Of a DNA stretch of 54,648 nucleotides, positions 18,179 to 26,843 are shown piece after piece; position 1 is the stretch's first letter, and every line of letters starts with the position of its first letter. The notes under the pieces were generated by a model that worked only from the letters and a program-made list of their open reading frames with translations, did not search any database and was not told where the DNA came from. The DNA lies in NCBI GenBank assembly GCA_022821495.1, contig JAJEDN010000084.1:1-54648 (forward strand), in the 5' to 3' direction. Both the position numbers and the translations under genes were made by a program. The DNA comes from Candidatus Poribacteria bacterium (GTDB lineage: Bacteria > Poribacteria > WGA-4E > WGA-3G).

Positions 18179-20599
18179 ATGCGAAAATTTTATTTTTTTT
18201 CCCTGATTCTCCTCATCATTATCGGTTGCGATGCGGATACACCACCAGATAAGATGGATCCGCAATTGGCTGTGCAGTATCAGCGCGGTATTGATGCTTT
18301 AGACAGGCGCGATTTCGCCAAGGCGGAGCAAGCGTTTCAAACGTGCTTGCAGATGGATGCTAACGCACACGATGCTCGAATGCAGCTCGCCCGGACCTAC
18401 ATCAGACAGCAAAAATTCGCGTCCGCTGAGGTGGAATTGCAGATGTTAATAGGACTTCTCAGTAGGGGCGAGGTCACCTCGCCCCTACCAAAAGCAAAGG
18501 ATAAACTCTCAAGGGCGTATCTGACATTAGCGCAGGTTTTCAGTTACCAACAACGGTTTTCTGATTCTACTGTCGCGCTCACCCGTGCGCTGGAGGTGAA
18601 TCCCGACGATACCGACGCACGCATTCGGTTGGGGTATTTCTTAGGCGCGCCGCAACAGATGCTCGTGCCGGATCTCTCGGCATCCAAACGTCAATTTGAG
18701 AAGGTTCTCGAGATTGAACCGAACAATCCAGAGGCAATGCTTCAACTCGGTTTAGCGGAATTCCGTTTGGGTGAAGCCGACAAAGCTGCTGCGCGATTTG
18801 AGAATATCATCCAAAATTACCGTCGCCACTCTGGGGCATACTATTACCTCGGGGTCTACCATCTCCGACACGGGAACCTTGAAGCGGCTGTGACGAATTT
18901 CAAAGAATCGCTCCGCCTCAAGCCCCGGGACCCTGAAACGCTATGGAACCTGTGGACGGCGTATAGCAAACTCGGTGGATACCCCGAAGGATTGCCGGAG
19001 GAATTCAAAATAGTTGTTAGCGGGAATGGAAGGCAGGAAGGCAGGAAGGATGGAACGGAGGAAGCGAGAAAAGAATCTTCCAGTCTTCCAATCTTCCAAT
19101 CAGACGCTGACCGCCGAAAGCCGAAAGCCGAAAGCCAATTTATTGATGTTGCCTCCGGTTTAAAGATGGACAAAGTTGACGGCGGACGTGGTAGCGCATG
19201 GGGTGATTACGATAATGACGGCGATCTGGATATCGTCGCAGTCGGGACTTACCAACCCCACGCGTTGTATCGTAATAACGGTGATGGCACCTTCACTAAT
19301 ACCGCAGAACAAGCAGGCATCGCGGATCCGAGAGGCGGTTGGGGGTCACTGTTTGCGGATTACGACAACGACGGTTATCTTGACCTCTATATCACCCGTG
19401 GGGGGTGGTCGGGTGCAGCGGAAAATACGCTCTACCACAACAACGGTGATGGCACATTCACGGATGTCACACACACCGCAGGGGTCGCTGACCCGCAGAG
19501 TAGTTTCTGTGCCGCTTGGGCGGATTACGACAACGATGGCTACCTCGACCTCTACATCGCTGACGGTGTTATCGGCGATGGTGCTGCCAATGTCTTATAT
19601 CGTAATAACGGGGATGGCACCTTTACCAACACTGCTGAAAGTGCGGGGGTCGCGAATACTGGCAATTCGCTCGGAACGGCTTGGGGGGATTACGATAAGG
19701 ACGGGTATATTGATCTGCACGTCGTTAACTTTGGGCAGTCCAATGTCCTTTATCGCAACAACGGTGATGGTACGTTCACCGATGTCACGCCAACAACCGG
19801 CATGAATATCCCTGTTACCGATGCCTTTGTTACCTTCTTTTTAGATGTAGACAATGATGCGGATTTGGACATCTTCATCTCGAATTCGGGTTCATTCCAA
19901 GCCTTTATCGCAGGGCAAATCACTGGGACTGCACCGCACGATGCGGACCGCCAAGTCCTTTACCGCAATAACGGGGACGGCACTTTTACGGATGTCACTC
20001 GTGAATCGGGACTCTATCACGCCTTTGGGGCGATGGGCGCAAACTTCGGTGATATTGATAGCGACGGGTATCTCGATATTTATCTCGCTACAGGCGCGCC
20101 GCAGATGGGCAGACTCGAACGCGACGCGCTCTTTCGCAACAATGGTGACGGCACTTTTACCGATGCGACTTTCACGTTGGGGTTAGGCAACGTTGGGAAG
20201 GGGCACGGCGTAACTTTCGGCGATATTGATACGGATGGTGACGTTGATATCTACGTGCCTGTCGGTGGTGCGTTTATCGGGGATCAGTGGCACAATCTAT
20301 TCTATCAGAATGCCGGGGCAGGGAACAATTGGCTTACTTTGAAATTGGTCGGGGTCAAAAGCAATCGAGACGGGATTGGGGCTAAGGTAACTTTGCGCGT
20401 TGGCGATCGTGTGATTTACAGAGAGGTTAGCGGTGGATGCGGTTTCGGCTCAACGAATAGCCTGTCCCTTGAAATCGGTCTCGGCACACGGACAAAAGTT
20501 GACACGCTTGAAATCGTCTGGCCTTCCGGTCAGGTGGATACACATCGGGATCTATCTGTCAACCGAAGGCTCGTTGTCACCGAGGGAAAAGGTTTATGA
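18179..20599 (+). CDS. TPR lipoprotein fused to FG-GAP propeller and ASPIC/UnbV domain
   Basis: 806 residues. Lipobox LIIIGC (C17). TPR repeats span about 35-270 (for example YYLGVYHLRHGNLEAAVTNFKESLRLKP). A low-complexity linker (277-322) follows, then seven or more FG-GAP blades with YRNNGDGTFT and DYDNDGDLD loops, and a C-terminal ASPIC/UnbV domain (RDGIGAKVTLRVGDRV). The linker is encoded by heptamer element K, and a 27-bp palindrome (18462-18488, read SRGEVTSPLP) interrupts the TPR region. The ATG has no Shine-Dalgarno. The stop overlaps the first ATG of pncB. It may bind calcium and act at the cell surface; its substrate is unknown. Confidence 0.84.
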   Translation: MRKFYFFSLILLIIIGCDADTPPDKMDPQLAVQYQRGIDALDRRDFAKAEQAFQTCLQMDANAHDARMQLARTYIRQQKFASAEVELQMLIGLLSRGEVTSPLPKAKDKLSRAYLTLAQVFSYQQRFSDSTVALTRALEVNPDDTDARIRLGYFLGAPQQMLVPDLSASKRQFEKVLEIEPNNPEAMLQLGLAEFRLGEADKAAARFENIIQNYRRHSGAYYYLGVYHLRHGNLEAAVTNFKESLRLKPRDPETLWNLWTAYSKLGGYPEGLPEEFKIVVSGNGRQEGRKDGTEEARKESSSLPIFQSDADRRKPKAESQFIDVASGLKMDKVDGGRGSAWGDYDNDGDLDIVAVGTYQPHALYRNNGDGTFTNTAEQAGIADPRGGWGSLFADYDNDGYLDLYITRGGWSGAAENTLYHNNGDGTFTDVTHTAGVADPQSSFCAAWADYDNDGYLDLYIADGVIGDGAANVLYRNNGDGTFTNTAESAGVANTGNSLGTAWGDYDKDGYIDLHVVNFGQSNVLYRNNGDGTFTDVTPTTGMNIPVTDAFVTFFLDVDNDADLDIFISNSGSFQAFIAGQITGTAPHDADRQVLYRNNGDGTFTDVTRESGLYHAFGAMGANFGDIDSDGYLDIYLATGAPQMGRLERDALFRNNGDGTFTDATFTLGLGNVGKGHGVTFGDIDTDGDVDIYVPVGGAFIGDQWHNLFYQNAGAGNNWLTLKLVGVKSNRDGIGAKVTLRVGDRVIYREVSGGCGFGSTNSLSLEIGLGTRTKVDTLEIVWPSGQVDTHRDLSVNRRLVVTEGKGL
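18462..18488 (+). repeat. 27-bp palindrome inside the TPR-UnbV gene
   Basis: Same arms as the 17558 copy, with C instead of T at the centre, and the same reading frame relative to the gene, giving RGEVTSPL. Confidence 0.95.
19009..19138 (+). repeat. Heptamer-array element K inside a coding region
   Basis: Starts with the family terminus AATAGTTGTTAG (19009-19020), then GGAAGGC-type units, TCTTCCA-type units and three CCGAAAG units. It is translated as the linker between the TPR and propeller domains of the host protein. Confidence 0.8.
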
Positions 20600-20605
20600 A
20601 GGGCA

Positions 20606-20690
20606 TTGGATGGAAGACCGGAAAGATAGAAGACAGGAAGGATGGAAGAGTGGGCACCCATTCCTCCAGCCTTCCAGCCTTCCACCCGAG
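20606..20690. repeat. Heptamer-array element L (GGAAGGATG type)
   Basis: GGATGGAAGACCGGAAAGATAG-like units, then the complementary CCAGCCTTCCAGCCTTCCA. It occupies the junction between the UnbV gene and the conserved start of pncB. Confidence 0.65.
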
Positions 20691-20715
20691 ATCTGCTTTG
20701 CTTTCAGTTGATGAG

Positions 20716-22053
20716 ATGGCACTCTTCGTTGATTACTATCAATTGACGATGGGGCAGGCGGATTTCGATGCACAAAATAACGCTGTTATCACTGCGAATT
20801 ACTATGTCCGCAAGATCCCGCAGGGACAATATCTTATCGCTGCTGGGTTGGAACAGGTCATCCACTACATCTTAAATTTGCGTTTTACGGATGCGACGCT
20901 CAACTACTTGGCAGCACGTGGCGATCTGCATGCTGAGTACCTCGCTTCGCTGAAGGATTTCCGTTTCGATGGCTCTGTTTTCGCTGTTCCTGAAGGTACG
21001 CCTGTTTTTCCCAACGAACCGATTATCAACATCACGGGTAGGTCGAGAGATGTCCAGCTTTTTGAGACCTATCTGCTCTGTGTGATGAATTTCCAGACGC
21101 TGATTGCTACGAAAGCCTCACGGATCGTGCAAGCCGCACGCGGAAAACCTGTTTTTGACTTCGGGGCGCGACGCGCACACGGCAGGGATGCCGGTATCTT
21201 AGCTGCGCGTGCTTCCTTTATTGGGGGTGCCAGCGGCACATCTTTGGTGCTGGCAGGGTGTTTATTCGATATCCCTTACGTCGGCACGATGGCACATAAA
21301 TTCGTCTTCGAACGTCCTACTGAGTTAGCGGCGTTCCGGGATTATGCTGCAGCCTTCCCGAATAACACGACCCTCCTCATTGATACGTACGATACGCTTG
21401 AAGGTGCGCGAAACGCGTGCATCGTCGCGAAAGAGATGGCGGCGCGCGGGACACGATTACGCGCCGTCAGATTGGATAGCGGGGATCTCTTGACACTCAG
21501 TGAACAGGTGCGTCGTATCCTTGATGCGGAAGGACTTGATTACGTCCAAATTATCGCAAGCCACGACCTTGATGAATTTCAGATAGATACTTTGCTCGGA
21601 AATGGTGCACCGATTGACAGTTTCGGGGTCGGTACGCGGCTCGCGACGGGTGCTAACTTTAACCCACGGACAGGTGAAGGCGGCACCTCTGCCCTCGGTG
21701 GTGTCTATAAGTTAGTGGAGAGTGATGGCAGACCTGTCGGAAAACAGTCGCTCGATGAACCGGCTAAAGCGACGATCCCCGGCAAAAAGCAGATCTATCG
21801 GTTAACCGATGCCGCTGGAAATTACGCGAAAGATCGGTTGGCACTTTGGGATGAAAAGGTCTCTGAGGGGCAACCGCTTCTTGTACCGATTATCCAAGAT
21901 GGGGAATTCGTCTATGAGTTTCCAAACCTGCATGACATTCAAGCGCACACGACCACAGAACTCAAAAAATTACCCGATTCACATAAGTGTTTGACAGAAG
22001 CGACACCTTATGCTGTGCAGCTGGATCCTTCGCTATTAGCACATTTGAATTAG
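20716..22053 (+). CDS. pncB: Nicotinate phosphoribosyltransferase
   Basis: NAPRTase makes nicotinate mononucleotide from nicotinate and PRPP in NAD salvage. The family begins at MALFVDYYQLTMGQADF, here ATG 20716, giving 445 residues; DFGARRAHGRDAG and RLDSGDLL are PRPP and substrate site motifs, and GTRLATGAN and GGVYKLVE are also conserved. The frame is open back to ATG 20596, which overlaps the TGA of the preceding gene (ATGA) and has AAAAGG upstream, so a coupled 485-residue form with 40 extra residues encoded by element L is possible. The stop overlaps that of the convergent TPR gene by 4 bases. Confidence 0.92.
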   Translation: MALFVDYYQLTMGQADFDAQNNAVITANYYVRKIPQGQYLIAAGLEQVIHYILNLRFTDATLNYLAARGDLHAEYLASLKDFRFDGSVFAVPEGTPVFPNEPIINITGRSRDVQLFETYLLCVMNFQTLIATKASRIVQAARGKPVFDFGARRAHGRDAGILAARASFIGGASGTSLVLAGCLFDIPYVGTMAHKFVFERPTELAAFRDYAAAFPNNTTLLIDTYDTLEGARNACIVAKEMAARGTRLRAVRLDSGDLLTLSEQVRRILDAEGLDYVQIIASHDLDEFQIDTLLGNGAPIDSFGVGTRLATGANFNPRTGEGGTSALGGVYKLVESDGRPVGKQSLDEPAKATIPGKKQIYRLTDAAGNYAKDRLALWDEKVSEGQPLLVPIIQDGEFVYEFPNLHDIQAHTTTELKKLPDSHKCLTEATPYAVQLDPSLLAHLN

Positions 22054-24032
22054 TCGGATTTTGTTGTTTCTGTTGAGAGGCGTTTTATGTGTGCTTCGAG
22101 GAACCGCATCACCGCATCAGCATCGGTCGCTGGGAGGTTACCGAGCATGCCCGCCTCTTCGATGAGCATCGTCATTTGTACCGGATTGTCCTTAAGTAAA
22201 GTCTCCGCATTTTTGTAGTATTCGATGGCGAGCCTATTTTCAGCACGTTTCTCGCTGATGGCGGCGAGATAGACGTGTGCAGCAGCGAGACGTGGGGACC
22301 GCCCGCGGTTCTGGATGAACTCCTCAAATACGGCGCGTGCTTCGTCGTAACGATTGTCATCGTAGTGGACACGACCGATACGAAATTGCGCTCTATCAGC
22401 GAAACTATCCTTATACCTGCCGAGATACCGATCGCGTTCTGGATAGCCAATGGTTATCTTATAGGCTTGCAAGGCTTCATTGGAACGGTTCAGTTTTCTA
22501 TAGAGTTCACCCAACTGGAAATTTGCCATCATTGCTTGCAAAGTATCCGGATGCGATGTGATGACACTTTTATAAACGTGGAGGGCTTCATTAGGAGCAG
22601 AGAGTTGCTTGGCATAAACGAGTCCACTCCGATAAAGTGCTTCAGCGGCGTAAGTTGAATCAGGATGATGTTTTGAGACTTCTTGATAGACTGCGATAGC
22701 CTTTGGGTAGTCCTGCAGCTGTCGTTCATAGATAGTAGCAATTTGCAATCGGGCGCGTGCCGCGTCTGGAGGTGTTAAGGCGTTGTCTTGAAGTTGCTCA
22801 CGTAAGTTTTCGATCGCTGTGAGGTGTTGAAGCGTAGAAAGTTGTGCCCCTGCTTGTTCTGCCTGAGGTGTATGCGGGGATCTGGCGATGAGGTTTCGGG
22901 CGATGTCTAATGCTTTAGAGAAATTTCTATTTGCGCGGGCTGTGTTCAAGCGTTCTAATTCCATTTCCGCCATCTGCTTGGAGAGCTCTCCTATTTTCTT
23001 ACCAATTTCCGCTTCCACTTCAGAGATACTCTTATCGTGCATCGAGATCTGCCCTAAGTACTCAGGTGCGAGTTGTGGCAGATAGGCATGAAGGAACGTT
23101 TCAAAAGCCTCAACCGCTTCCGGATAGTTCAAGTTTTTCTCGTGACAGACCGCAGTCCAATAGAGAACGGCGTGCATGTTCCAGAAGTTAGGATATTTCT
23201 GTTTCAGTTTTTCAAACACAGGGATCGCTAACGAGTATTTTTCGGCTGTACGATGGATGTTTGCCATTTGGAAGAGTGCCTCAGCCGCGAAGTTGCTCGT
23301 TGGGTAATCCTCAACAACTTTTCTATACGTTGCCATTGCTAAGGCGGATTGGTTAAGAATAGTATGCCTTAAGTTTGCGATGCGCCATCTCGCTTCTGGG
23401 GCAACGGTCGCCTCTGGATGTGCTTTTAAGAGTTCCTTATACTTTGAGATCGCCTTTTCGGGTTGGTTAAGCTGCGATGGGTTCCTATAGAGTTCGGCGA
23501 TCTGGAATTGGGCAATAGTACCAAGAGGCCTGCCTTTGTATTGGATGGCGATGCGTTGCTGTTGTCTGAGGTCGTTGAGAGCAGTATTGATGTCCCGAAT
23601 CTTTTGTAATCCAGTCTTATGAACGAAATGCGAGGCAGGGGCGAGTTTAATGAGTCTATCGTAGGTTTCGATAGCGTCTCGATAATTCCCCATGCGACTG
23701 TGGACATCGCCTTTTTTGATGATCGCGAGGTAGAGTTCCTGCGGGGCAAGCCCTTTTTTTTCCAATTTCAGGATTTTATCGTAAGCCGCAGCAGCCCTTG
23801 TATACTGATGCGTGTAGTTATAATGAATTTCTCCGATTTGGTGGTAGTACCAGCTTTTGACATCAATGTCGTTAGCCGACTCGGCAAGTCCTTCAAGCTT
23901 ATCACTGGCTTCCGTATAACGTCCCGCTTGAACTAAGGCGTTCACTTCATCAAATTGCGCGTGGGCAGATAGACTGAAGAGAATGAGCAGCATCGCGTGT
24001 AAGAGAAATATAAGCCTGCTTGACGTTTTCAT
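22050..24032 (-). CDS. Secreted tetratricopeptide-repeat protein
   Basis: 660 residues with a signal peptide (LIFLLHAMLLILFSLSAHA, cleaved after about residue 25) and then TPR-like helical repeats nearly to the end, many of the form AEALFQMANIHR...A IPVFEKLKQKYP, close to the YbgF/BamD type of periplasmic TPR. It probably scaffolds protein complexes in the periplasm. It is 11 nt downstream of the anti-sigma gene and likely in the same operon as the ECF sigma factor. Only a weak Shine-Dalgarno is present. Confidence 0.83.
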   Translation of the reverse strand: MKTSSRLIFLLHAMLLILFSLSAHAQFDEVNALVQAGRYTEASDKLEGLAESANDIDVKSWYYHQIGEIHYNYTHQYTRAAAAYDKILKLEKKGLAPQELYLAIIKKGDVHSRMGNYRDAIETYDRLIKLAPASHFVHKTGLQKIRDINTALNDLRQQQRIAIQYKGRPLGTIAQFQIAELYRNPSQLNQPEKAISKYKELLKAHPEATVAPEARWRIANLRHTILNQSALAMATYRKVVEDYPTSNFAAEALFQMANIHRTAEKYSLAIPVFEKLKQKYPNFWNMHAVLYWTAVCHEKNLNYPEAVEAFETFLHAYLPQLAPEYLGQISMHDKSISEVEAEIGKKIGELSKQMAEMELERLNTARANRNFSKALDIARNLIARSPHTPQAEQAGAQLSTLQHLTAIENLREQLQDNALTPPDAARARLQIATIYERQLQDYPKAIAVYQEVSKHHPDSTYAAEALYRSGLVYAKQLSAPNEALHVYKSVITSHPDTLQAMMANFQLGELYRKLNRSNEALQAYKITIGYPERDRYLGRYKDSFADRAQFRIGRVHYDDNRYDEARAVFEEFIQNRGRSPRLAAAHVYLAAISEKRAENRLAIEYYKNAETLLKDNPVQMTMLIEEAGMLGNLPATDADAVMRFLEAHIKRLSTETTKSD

Positions 24033-24043
24033 GCCTAATATCC

Positions 24044-24664
24044 CTATTGTGCGGTTGAATCCCCAGATTGAAGGCTCTGAAGATGTTTATCCGCGACTTT
24101 CGTCCAATTGGTGCCGTGTGCCTGTTCCTTCATTCGGTGGAGTTGGCTTTCTGTTTCCCATGCATCGTTTCGGAGATGGCGCGTAATCAATACCTCCTCT
24201 AAGTTCCGTTGGATGCCTTGCTGGCGATATTCTTCGATACGGGCATCAGCAGATTGTGACTCGGTTAACCGAAGGGTCTCTTCTGATTGGAAGGGTTTTC
24301 CGATAAGAACAACAGCGGTGATCAAAGCGATCGCAACACTGCTGACCGCAGCAGTTTTGTACCAGCCAAAGGGGGATCCGCCACTCACAAAATAGGCGCG
24401 GATGCGTGAGAGCAACGTCTGTTCTTGTGTCGCAGCGAGTCTCTTGTACACGTTCATCTCAATGTTCTTGAGAGCGATTTCAGGCACAATGAGTTCGTCT
24501 TGTGCTTTATCTGTCAAGGCGAGAACAGCTGTGTAGGAGGCTACAGCGTCAGAACAATCTTGGCAATTCTTGAGGTGTGCTTCAAAGGGCTCTTCTTCTG
24601 CGGGGGGCAGAAGTTTGGAAGCATAATCAATCGCTTGCCCTTCAGATTTTTTACATTTAGGCAT
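24044..24664 (-). CDS. Zinc-finger (zf-HC2) transmembrane anti-sigma factor
   Basis: About 206 residues. The N-terminal anti-sigma domain has the zinc motif H-x3-C-x2-C (AHLKNCQDC). A single TM (VSSVAIALITAVVLIG) lies near residue 110, and a charged periplasmic tail follows. It should hold the ECF sigma factor encoded just upstream inactive at the membrane. The ATG at 24664 follows AAAGGAG; the frame is open to a TTG at 24685, which overlaps the sigma gene. This arrangement (sigma, anti-sigma, periplasmic TPR protein) is common. Confidence 0.87.
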   Translation of the reverse strand: MPKCKKSEGQAIDYASKLLPPAEEEPFEAHLKNCQDCSDAVASYTAVLALTDKAQDELIVPEIALKNIEMNVYKRLAATQEQTLLSRIRAYFVSGGSPFGWYKTAAVSSVAIALITAVVLIGKPFQSEETLRLTESQSADARIEEYRQQGIQRNLEEVLITRHLRNDAWETESQLHRMKEQAHGTNWTKVADKHLQSLQSGDSTAQ

Positions 24665-24681
24665 AATAAACACTTCTCCTT

Positions 24682-25263
24682 TCAAATTTCGTTATTTTCC
24701 CACAATGGACGTAGGAGTGTTTGTAGCCGTTTTACTGCGCGATGGAGGTGAATCTTCACGGTGCCTTCCGCCATATCCAGTGTTTCGGCAACCTCTTTAA
24801 GTTGCAAACCTTCGTACCGGCTTAGCATGAAGACTGCTTTTTGTTTTGGAGAGAGTTGATCAACTGCTTCACGGATCAGGAGACCCCGTTCTTTCTCTTC
24901 CAGCTGCTTCTCTGGATCGCTATGGAGATCGGTGGCAACGAGGCGCGCTTCGGGAATTTCTGTGTCGTCCAACGCATAGACAGGGTGACGCGCTTTGGCA
25001 CGATGGTAATCGATAGCAAGATTGGACGCAATCTTGTAAAGCCATGTCGAAAATTTGGCTTTTGGTTGCCAACCTTCTAAGGCACGGTACGCTTTGAAGA
25101 AAACTTCGATGGTGATATCTTCAGCATCCTCGTAATTTCTGACTGAACGCAATAGGTACGAGAAAATCTTGGATTTGTAGCGTTTCATCAACTCATCAAA
25201 AGCGTTTTGGCGTCCGGCTTGAAACTGAGCGACTAACATTTCATCATCAATCAATTTGTCCAT
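24682..25263 (-). CDS. ECF-type RNA polymerase sigma factor
   Basis: 193 residues, sigma-70 family, extracytoplasmic-function group. Region 2 (FDELMKRYKSKIFSYLLRSVRNYEDAEDI ... FSTWLYKIASNLAIDYHR in two pieces) and region 4 (QKAVFMLSRYEGLQLKEV with the helix-turn-helix AEGTVKIHLHRAVKRLQ) are complete; region 3 is absent, as expected. The ATG at 25263 has a weak CGGGA upstream. The zinc-finger gene that follows is its likely antagonist. An imperfect palindrome lies 34-53 bases upstream. Confidence 0.93.
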   Translation of the reverse strand: MDKLIDDEMLVAQFQAGRQNAFDELMKRYKSKIFSYLLRSVRNYEDAEDITIEVFFKAYRALEGWQPKAKFSTWLYKIASNLAIDYHRAKARHPVYALDDTEIPEARLVATDLHSDPEKQLEEKERGLLIREAVDQLSPKQKAVFMLSRYEGLQLKEVAETLDMAEGTVKIHLHRAVKRLQTLLRPLWENNEI

Positions 25264-25508
25264 ATGTCCCGACTTTTTATTATCGGTTAAAGTTGTACCT
25301 CACCTAAGGTAGAGGTGGACAATTGCCTGCTAACACTCTCTTAAACGGAAGCCGTTGGAATAAGTTTACAGAATTTATGAGCAGTTGTCAAGATTTTTTC
25401 ATCAATAGTCAGCAGTCAAACCTTTGTTGCTATCGCTGGCGAGATTTGAAACTTTGCTACTGGGCGAAATGCCATAGAAAATCCGATAGTTCTGAATATA
25501 TTATTAAT
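25264..25508. other. Spacer with palindrome upstream of the ECF sigma gene
   Basis: The gap between divergent genes runs 25264-25718. This part contains ACCTCACCT (25297-25305) facing AGGTAGAGGT (25307-25316), a near-perfect inverted repeat that could be an operator or a hairpin in the sigma-factor leader. No gene is visible. Confidence 0.45.
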
Positions 25509-25597
25509 AGGACTTACGCAGCCCCCTTGCAGGCGGGGTTTGAAACCGCGCCTGCAGTGTGTAATACATAGTTATCATAGAAAAATGCGTAAGTCCT
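25509..25597. repeat. 89-bp TIR repeat element (copy 3, best preserved)
   Basis: Terminal inverted repeats AGGACTTACGCA (25509-25520) and TGCGTAAGTCCT (25586-25597) are perfect 12-bp complements. Inside lies the palindrome GCAGGCGGGGTTT / GAAACCGCGCCTGC (25529-25555). There is no coding capacity, so it would be a non-autonomous, MITE-like element. Confidence 0.88.
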
Positions 25598-25608
25598 GAT
25601 TAAAACAC

Positions 25609-25637
25609 TTGATTTTCGTGTGCAGTTGGTTTAAAAT
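25609..25637 (+). promoter_or_regulatory. Probable promoter of the DUF3500 gene
   Basis: TTGATT (25609-25614), a 17-bp spacer and TAAAAT (25632-25637), about 80 nt before GTG 25719. A decayed relative of the GTAGGGGCGAGG palindrome lies at 25671-25695. Confidence 0.5.
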
Positions 25638-25718
25638 AGGGATTTATAAGGAAACTGGATTCATGGGATTGTAGGGCGAGGTCTGCGGACCATAGTTCTA
25701 CACAAGGAGGTACTTTTT

Positions 25719-26756
25719 GTGGCACACACACATACCGATGCCGAACTGAAGCCTTTGTTTATCCCCGCTTCAGCGACAGCCGAGCAGATGGCACAGGCGG
25801 CGGGGAACTTTCTGGATACATTGACACCACCTTTACGCGAGAAGGCGGCACTTCCATTTGACGGAAACGAACGATTCCGATGGCACTATATTCCTATTGA
25901 AATGTGGGAACGGGAAGGTGTTTCTCTCAAAGAACTCAACACAAAACAGCAGGAAGCCGCATTCGCGCTTATGGAGAGCGGGTTAAGCGCAAAAGGCTAT
26001 CAGAAAGCCCGGGCAATTATTAATTTAGAGACAACACTCGGCGCGATTGAGGCGGCTGCAGGGGAAGCCCGACTTGTACGCGATCCGGGGTTCTACTTTT
26101 TCACAGTGTTTGGAGATCCGACGGGCAATGGTGCTTGGGGTTGGCGTGCTGAAGGGCACCACGTTTCGCTCAACTTCACTGTCGTCAATCGCGAACTCAT
26201 TTCGCCGAATCCGTCATTTTTCGGATCAAACCCAGCGGAGGTACCGCAAGGCGATAAAAAAGGATTGAGAGTACTTGCTGCCGAAGAAGATATCGCACGC
26301 AGACTTCTTACAAGTTTGAATACCGCGCAGAAGGGGGAAACAATCATCAATGTGGAGGCACCATCCGATATTTTGACCCGTGATGTCCCTAAAGTTGAAT
26401 TTGAAGCCGTTGAAGGGTTAGCCGCGGAATCCATGGAGACACACCAGCGCGAAATCTTAATGGAACTTGTCCATGAATATATCGATCGACTCCCCGATGA
26501 GGTCGCACAGATCGAACTCCGTAAATTGCGTGAAGGCAGCGTCAACGACATCCACTTTGCATGGGCAGGTGGTGAATCACCGAAGACACCGCACTACTAC
26601 AGGTTGCACGGTCCGTTTTTCTTTGTAGAGTATGATAACACACAGAACAATGCGAACCATATCCACTCCGTGTGGCGGCACATCGCAGACGATTTCGGTG
26701 TTGATCTCCTTCGGTTGCATTACGACAAATCGAACCATCATGATCATGGTCATTAG
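25719..26756 (+). CDS. DUF3500 family protein
   Basis: 345 residues matching the DUF3500 family by its conserved WHYIP, DPGFYFFTVFGDPT, GAWGWRAEGHHVSLNFT and LHGPFFFVEYDNTQNNANHIHSVWRH (given here in pieces) with several invariant histidines. No catalysed reaction is established for the family. There is no signal peptide, and the tail is histidine-rich (HYDKSNHHDHGH). The GTG at 25719 follows AAGGAGG with an 8-nt spacer. It is a single-gene transcript ending at the bidirectional terminator 26798-26822. Confidence 0.85.
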   Translation: MAHTHTDAELKPLFIPASATAEQMAQAAGNFLDTLTPPLREKAALPFDGNERFRWHYIPIEMWEREGVSLKELNTKQQEAAFALMESGLSAKGYQKARAIINLETTLGAIEAAAGEARLVRDPGFYFFTVFGDPTGNGAWGWRAEGHHVSLNFTVVNRELISPNPSFFGSNPAEVPQGDKKGLRVLAAEEDIARRLLTSLNTAQKGETIINVEAPSDILTRDVPKVEFEAVEGLAAESMETHQREILMELVHEYIDRLPDEVAQIELRKLREGSVNDIHFAWAGGESPKTPHYYRLHGPFFFVEYDNTQNNANHIHSVWRHIADDFGVDLLRLHYDKSNHHDHGH

Positions 26757-26797
26757 GGGAACGCGAATAACAAGAAAGTCCTAATCGTAATAAAAAA

Positions 26798-26822
26798 GCC
26801 GCCAAGATTGTTGGCGGCTTTT
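26798..26822. terminator. Bidirectional intrinsic terminator
   Basis: Stem GCCGCCAA / TTGGCGGC (26798-26805, 26811-26818), loop GATTG, flanked by a T-run on the right and an A-run on the left. It serves the DUF3500 gene on + and the CBM9-like gene on -. Confidence 0.92.
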
Positions 26823-26843
26823 CTTACGTTTTGTTCATGTCCC

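Noticed and set aside
25671..25695. A sixth copy of the GTAGGGGCGAGG palindrome before the DUF3500 gene
   Set aside because: Only the left arm matches (GTAGGGCGAGGT); the right half differs, so it is at best a decayed relative and was not counted.
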